From: Cryptomeria japonica
Lineage: Eukaryota; Streptophyta; Pinopsida; Cupressales; Cupressaceae
Length of the DNA: 64,000 nucleotides
Direction of reading: 5' to 3'
Assembly (NCBI RefSeq): GCF_030272615.1
Contig: NC_081407.1
Span: forward strand, 101,725,897-101,789,896
The position numbers and the translations under genes are program-made. The notes beneath the pieces were generated by a model. It was not told the origin of the DNA, ran no database searches, and worked only from the letters and a program-made list of their open reading frames with translations. Below, piece by piece: positions 60,515 through 64,000 of the stretch (position 1 is its first letter; every line of letters starts with the position of its first letter).

Positions 60515-63500
60515 ATGCTTGATTTAACAAATTACATAGTATGGAAGATTCAGATGGAAACTCACTTGAGATGTCTTGGAAAGGAAATTTGAGAGATCAT
60601 TGAGAAAGGTGTAACCTTTTTTAATCTGACATCTGGCAATCCTCCTCCAAAAAACCTGGATAAGCAGCTTGAGAATGATTGTAAAGCTAGAGAAGCCCTT
60701 TTGTGTACACTTTCTGATGAGCAGACAATGGGACTAACTGATAAATCAACTGGAAATGATATATGGGATAAATTGGAGACTCTGAATGAAGGTGACCCTA
60801 ATGTTAAAATTTCTAAACTTGATGGTTACCGGGTGAGCTATGAGAACCTTAAGATGGAAGAAGATGAAAGGGTTACTACTTTTATGGAAAGAGTCAATGA
60901 AATTGTCATGGGAATTCAATGTTGTGGAGGATCTCTCAGCGAAGATGAAATAGTTTCTACAGTATTGAGAGCTTTGCCACCAAGTTGCAAGATGAAGACT
61001 GCTGCAATTAATGAGCTAATAAATATGACAAACACCTTCATTAATAGGAATACCTTGGTTGGGAAGTTATCTACTTCTGAGCTTGAGGAATTTGGACCTT
61101 CTAGAGCTGTAAAATATGAACCCGCTTTTCGTGCATCTGCATCATCTACCGACAAGATTGATTGTAAAAATTTATATGCAAAGGAACTGGAGGATATGAA
61201 GAAAGAAGATGAAGAGTTTGAGCAACTTGAAGCCTTATTTTCTACAAGAGTACCTAAAGGTTCGATAGAAAGTAAGTACGAAGGAAAATAACCTTTTAAA
61301 TGTTTTTCATGTAATAAGATAGGTCATTTTGCATCTACATGTCTAGAAAGGAATTCAAGATTTGAAGAAAGAGCTAGAATATATTTTAGGCCTAACCATG
61401 AATATCAGAACAAACATAAGTACTAGAGAAACAAAGACAAATCATGCTACTATGCTGATGAGGAAGGTATGACTGATTCTGATGATGAATCAACACAAGA
61501 TTCTACTGGCGGATCCAACAATAGAAAGGAATGGGTATTCTTGGTTATCAAGGAAGATGATCTGGTACCTGAAAAGAAGGCCCTTGCTGCTAAAGTTTAA
61601 GACAAGGATGAGTGGTTGATAGACAGTGGATGTTCACATCATATGACTAGAGATAAAATGAAGTTTTTATCTTTGCAAGAATTTGATGGTGGTCTGGTTA
61701 GATTTGGAGATCACAAAGAATGCATGATCAAGGGAAGAGGAACTATATCATTGGATGGTAAGCACAATACTAATAATGTCTATTATGTTGAAGGTTCAAA
61801 GCATAATCTTTTGAGTGTTGGACAGTTGGTGGATAAAGGATTTCAATTATAGTTCAAGGATGGAAAATGTAAGATTATCAACAGATCTGGATTGGAGATT
61901 GCAATCGGTACTCAGACTAAAGGTAATATCTTTCACTTGAACTTTGGTGAGAAGACATGTTTGATTGCATAGATTGATGAGAGTTGGCTATGGCATAAGA
62001 GGTTGTGTCATGTGAATTTTTATTGCATTATAAAGATCAGTTCTACTAAGGCAGTTAGAGATATACTTAAGATTGTGAAGCCCTATAATCTGATATGTAA
62101 GGAATGTCAAATGGGAAAGCAAGTCAGAACTTCTTTTAAGAGTATAGAAGACAAATCTAATGATGATCTTGATCTTATTCATACTAATTTGTGTGGTCCT
62201 ACTAGAATCAAAATTTTATACGGTGATAGATATTTAATGCTAATCATTGATGACTTCTAGAATGATGTGGGTTACTTTTCTAAGGGAGAAATATGAAGCA
62301 TTTAAAAAGTTTAAAATCTTTAAATCTAAAGTTGAGACTGAGACAAGATTGAAGATTAAATGCTTAAGGTCAAATCAGGGTGGAGAATTCACATCCAGTG
62401 AATTTAACAACTCTTGTGAGAAGCACGACATAAGGAGACGGTTATTTGCACCCTAGACACCTCAACAGAATGGAGTTGTGGGAAGGAAGAACATAACAAT
62501 TTTGGATGTAGCTAGAACCATGATGATGGAAGCTAATCTGCTGCATATCTATTGGAGAGAAGTTGTGAGCATGATGGTATAAACATTCAACAAAGTTCAT
62601 ATCAAAGGAGACATCAGTAAGATACCTTATGAGCTATGGTTTTGTCATACACCTACAGTTAAGTATTTTAGAATATTTGGTAGTAAATGCTATATCAAAA
62701 GAGATTATTTTATTGGAAATTTTGATCCTATATGTGATGAAGGAATATTCTTGGTTATTCTAATGAAAGAAAAGCATGTAGATGTTATAACAATTTAAAA
62801 TTGCAGAGAATTGTGGAGAACACTAATGTCAAGGTGGATGAGCAGAAAAAAAGTCAAATCAGAACTTATGAGGGTGACGTGGTAGTGAAAATGATCATAA
62901 CTGAACTGGTAGAACCTACATCGGAACAAAATGTTGAACCAATTACTCCGATAGTATCAAAAAATTCAATAGTAACTGAAGATCAGTGCAGAGGAACAAT
63001 AAATCAGAAGGCTTTGAAGTATGTAAGGTTGAATCATTCAAAGGATTAGATCATTGGAGACAAGAACAAAGGAGTGATGAAAAGAAGAAGGTTGGAAGTT
63101 GATGAGGTATGTTTACTTTCTCAAGTTGAACTGACATCAGTAATTGAAGCATGTAAAGATGAATGTTGGATGAAAGCTATGGAAGAGCAATTAGATCAGA
63201 TAGAAAAGAATAATACATGGACTTTACTTCCTTGACCTGAAAATAATAATGTTATTGAAACTAAATGGGTTTTTAGGAATAAATTGAATGAAATTGGACA
63301 AGTTGTGAGGAATAAGGCTAGACTCATTTGTAAAGGATACTCTCAGAAGGAAGGAATTGATTATGATGAAACCTTTGCACCAGTAGCTAGGATTGAAGCT
63401 ATGAGATTATTTCTTACTTATGCTGCAGATAAGAACTACAAGGTTTATCAGATGGATGTTAAGTGTGCATTCCTGAATGGAGATCTTTAAGATGAAGTTT

Positions 63501-64000
63501 ATATTGAGCAACCTGATGGATTTTCACTTTTAGATGACAAAAAAAGTGTTTGCAGATTAAACAAAGCCTTATATAGATTGAAACAAGCTTCCAAAGCTTG
63601 GTATGCAAGGTTGGACAAATATATTTTGAAGCTTGGTTTCACTAAAAGTAATGTTGATAGTAATTTATATTATAAGATAACTGATGATGACATATTGATT
63701 GTTGAAATCTTTGTTGATGATATCATTTTTGGAGGTGAAGATAAGTTGTGTATGGAATTCTCTAACAATATGAAGAATGAATTTGAGATGTCTATGATTG
63801 GGGAGATGAAATTTTTCTTAGGTTTTCAGATTACTCAGACTGATAAAGGTATTTTTATTTGTCAAGCTAAGTATACTAGAGTTGTTGAAGAAATTTGGTT
63901 TGGAAAATTCTAAACCGGTTGGTACTCCTATGGTTACAAGTGAGAAATTGACAAAGAAAGATGTATCAACCCCAGTAAATCCTACAATGTACAAGTCTAT
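60515..64000 (+). pseudogene. Ty1/copia gag-pol (continues beyond the window)
   Basis: ATG at 60515. Gag UBN2 domain at 60540-61290 (WKIQMETHLRCLG, WDKLETLNEGD, VLRALPPSCKMK) with TGA at 60590. Zinc knuckle CFSCNKIGHFASTC at about 61300-61340. Protease WLIDSGCSHHMT at about 61614-61650. GAG_pre-integrase at 61984-62130 (WHKRLCHVNF, CKECQMGKQ). Integrase at 62160-62700, where the catalytic positions read HTN, RSNQGGEF and VVGRKN, so D, D and E all look replaced. RT from about 63110 ([72 protein letters not shown] at about 63710). The DD of the RT active site is kept. Many stops in frame. RNase H and the 3' LTR lie outside. Confidence 0.88.

Noticed and set aside
1-64000. CRISPR arrays, bacterial operons, or organellar origin
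   Set aside because: No regular repeat-spacer array; introns, LTR and LINE signatures show plant nuclear DNA.

Overview
The window is nuclear DNA from a large, repeat-rich plant genome. Evidence: an intronless LRR receptor-like protein gene, a phytocyanin-type gene with its usual single intron, GT-AG introns, and plant Ty1/copia, Ty3/gypsy, LINE (DUF4283 type) and CACTA elements separated by long AT-rich gaps. The dense mix of old, nested elements suggests a gymnosperm, but nothing here proves this. All assignments come from reading the sequence and translating by eye; no database search was possible.

Layout. 1-5554: left-pointing Ty3/gypsy element, with a gag remnant, a Met-tRNA primer site and a putative 4.3-kb LTR. 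5555-8968: intergenic, with a tRNA-derived SINE-like piece and a copia protease scrap. 8969-12025 (minus): the best host gene, an intact 1018-codon receptor-like protein of the Cf/RPP27 type. 13740-14230: decayed LINE ORF1. 17683-19374: a compact retro-inserted element with a 17-bp target duplication that encodes only a DUF4283/zinc-knuckle ORF1.

22937-32875: a ~9.9-kb DNA transposon that I cannot assign to a named superfamily. Its ends carry repeated near-palindromic AACGGGCCCCCGTT motifs. It holds two convergent genes: an intact eight-exon plus-strand gene for a proline-rich protein of unknown function, whose late exons are a threefold tandem repeat of exon plus intron, and a frameshifted minus-strand gene for a putative RNase H-fold transposase.

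33831 to about 47750: a degraded CACTA (En/Spm) element. From left to right it carries a candidate CACTA end with CCGAC subterminal motifs, a minus-strand phytocyanin-like gene, arrays of short repeats, a TNP2 transposase pseudogene with TPase-associated, tnp2, DUF4218 and DUF4216 parts, a SET-domain segment, and a TNP1-like (Transposase_24) segment. The right end was not found.

48000-55500: intergenic, with diverged duplications and purine or pyrimidine tracts. 55500-56000 (minus): 3' end of a LINE, with RNase H domain and poly(A). 56100-60336 (minus) and 60337-64000 (plus): two related copia elements lying head to head. The left one lost its reverse transcriptase and has a 193-bp hairpin insertion in gag. 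The right one keeps gag, protease, integrase and part of RT, and runs off the window.

The two host-type proteins are probably unrelated in function: the receptor-like protein would act at the plasma membrane, and the phytocyanin looks like a passenger of the CACTA element. The strongest candidates for something undescribed are the 9.9-kb two-gene transposon and the SET domain inside the CACTA element.
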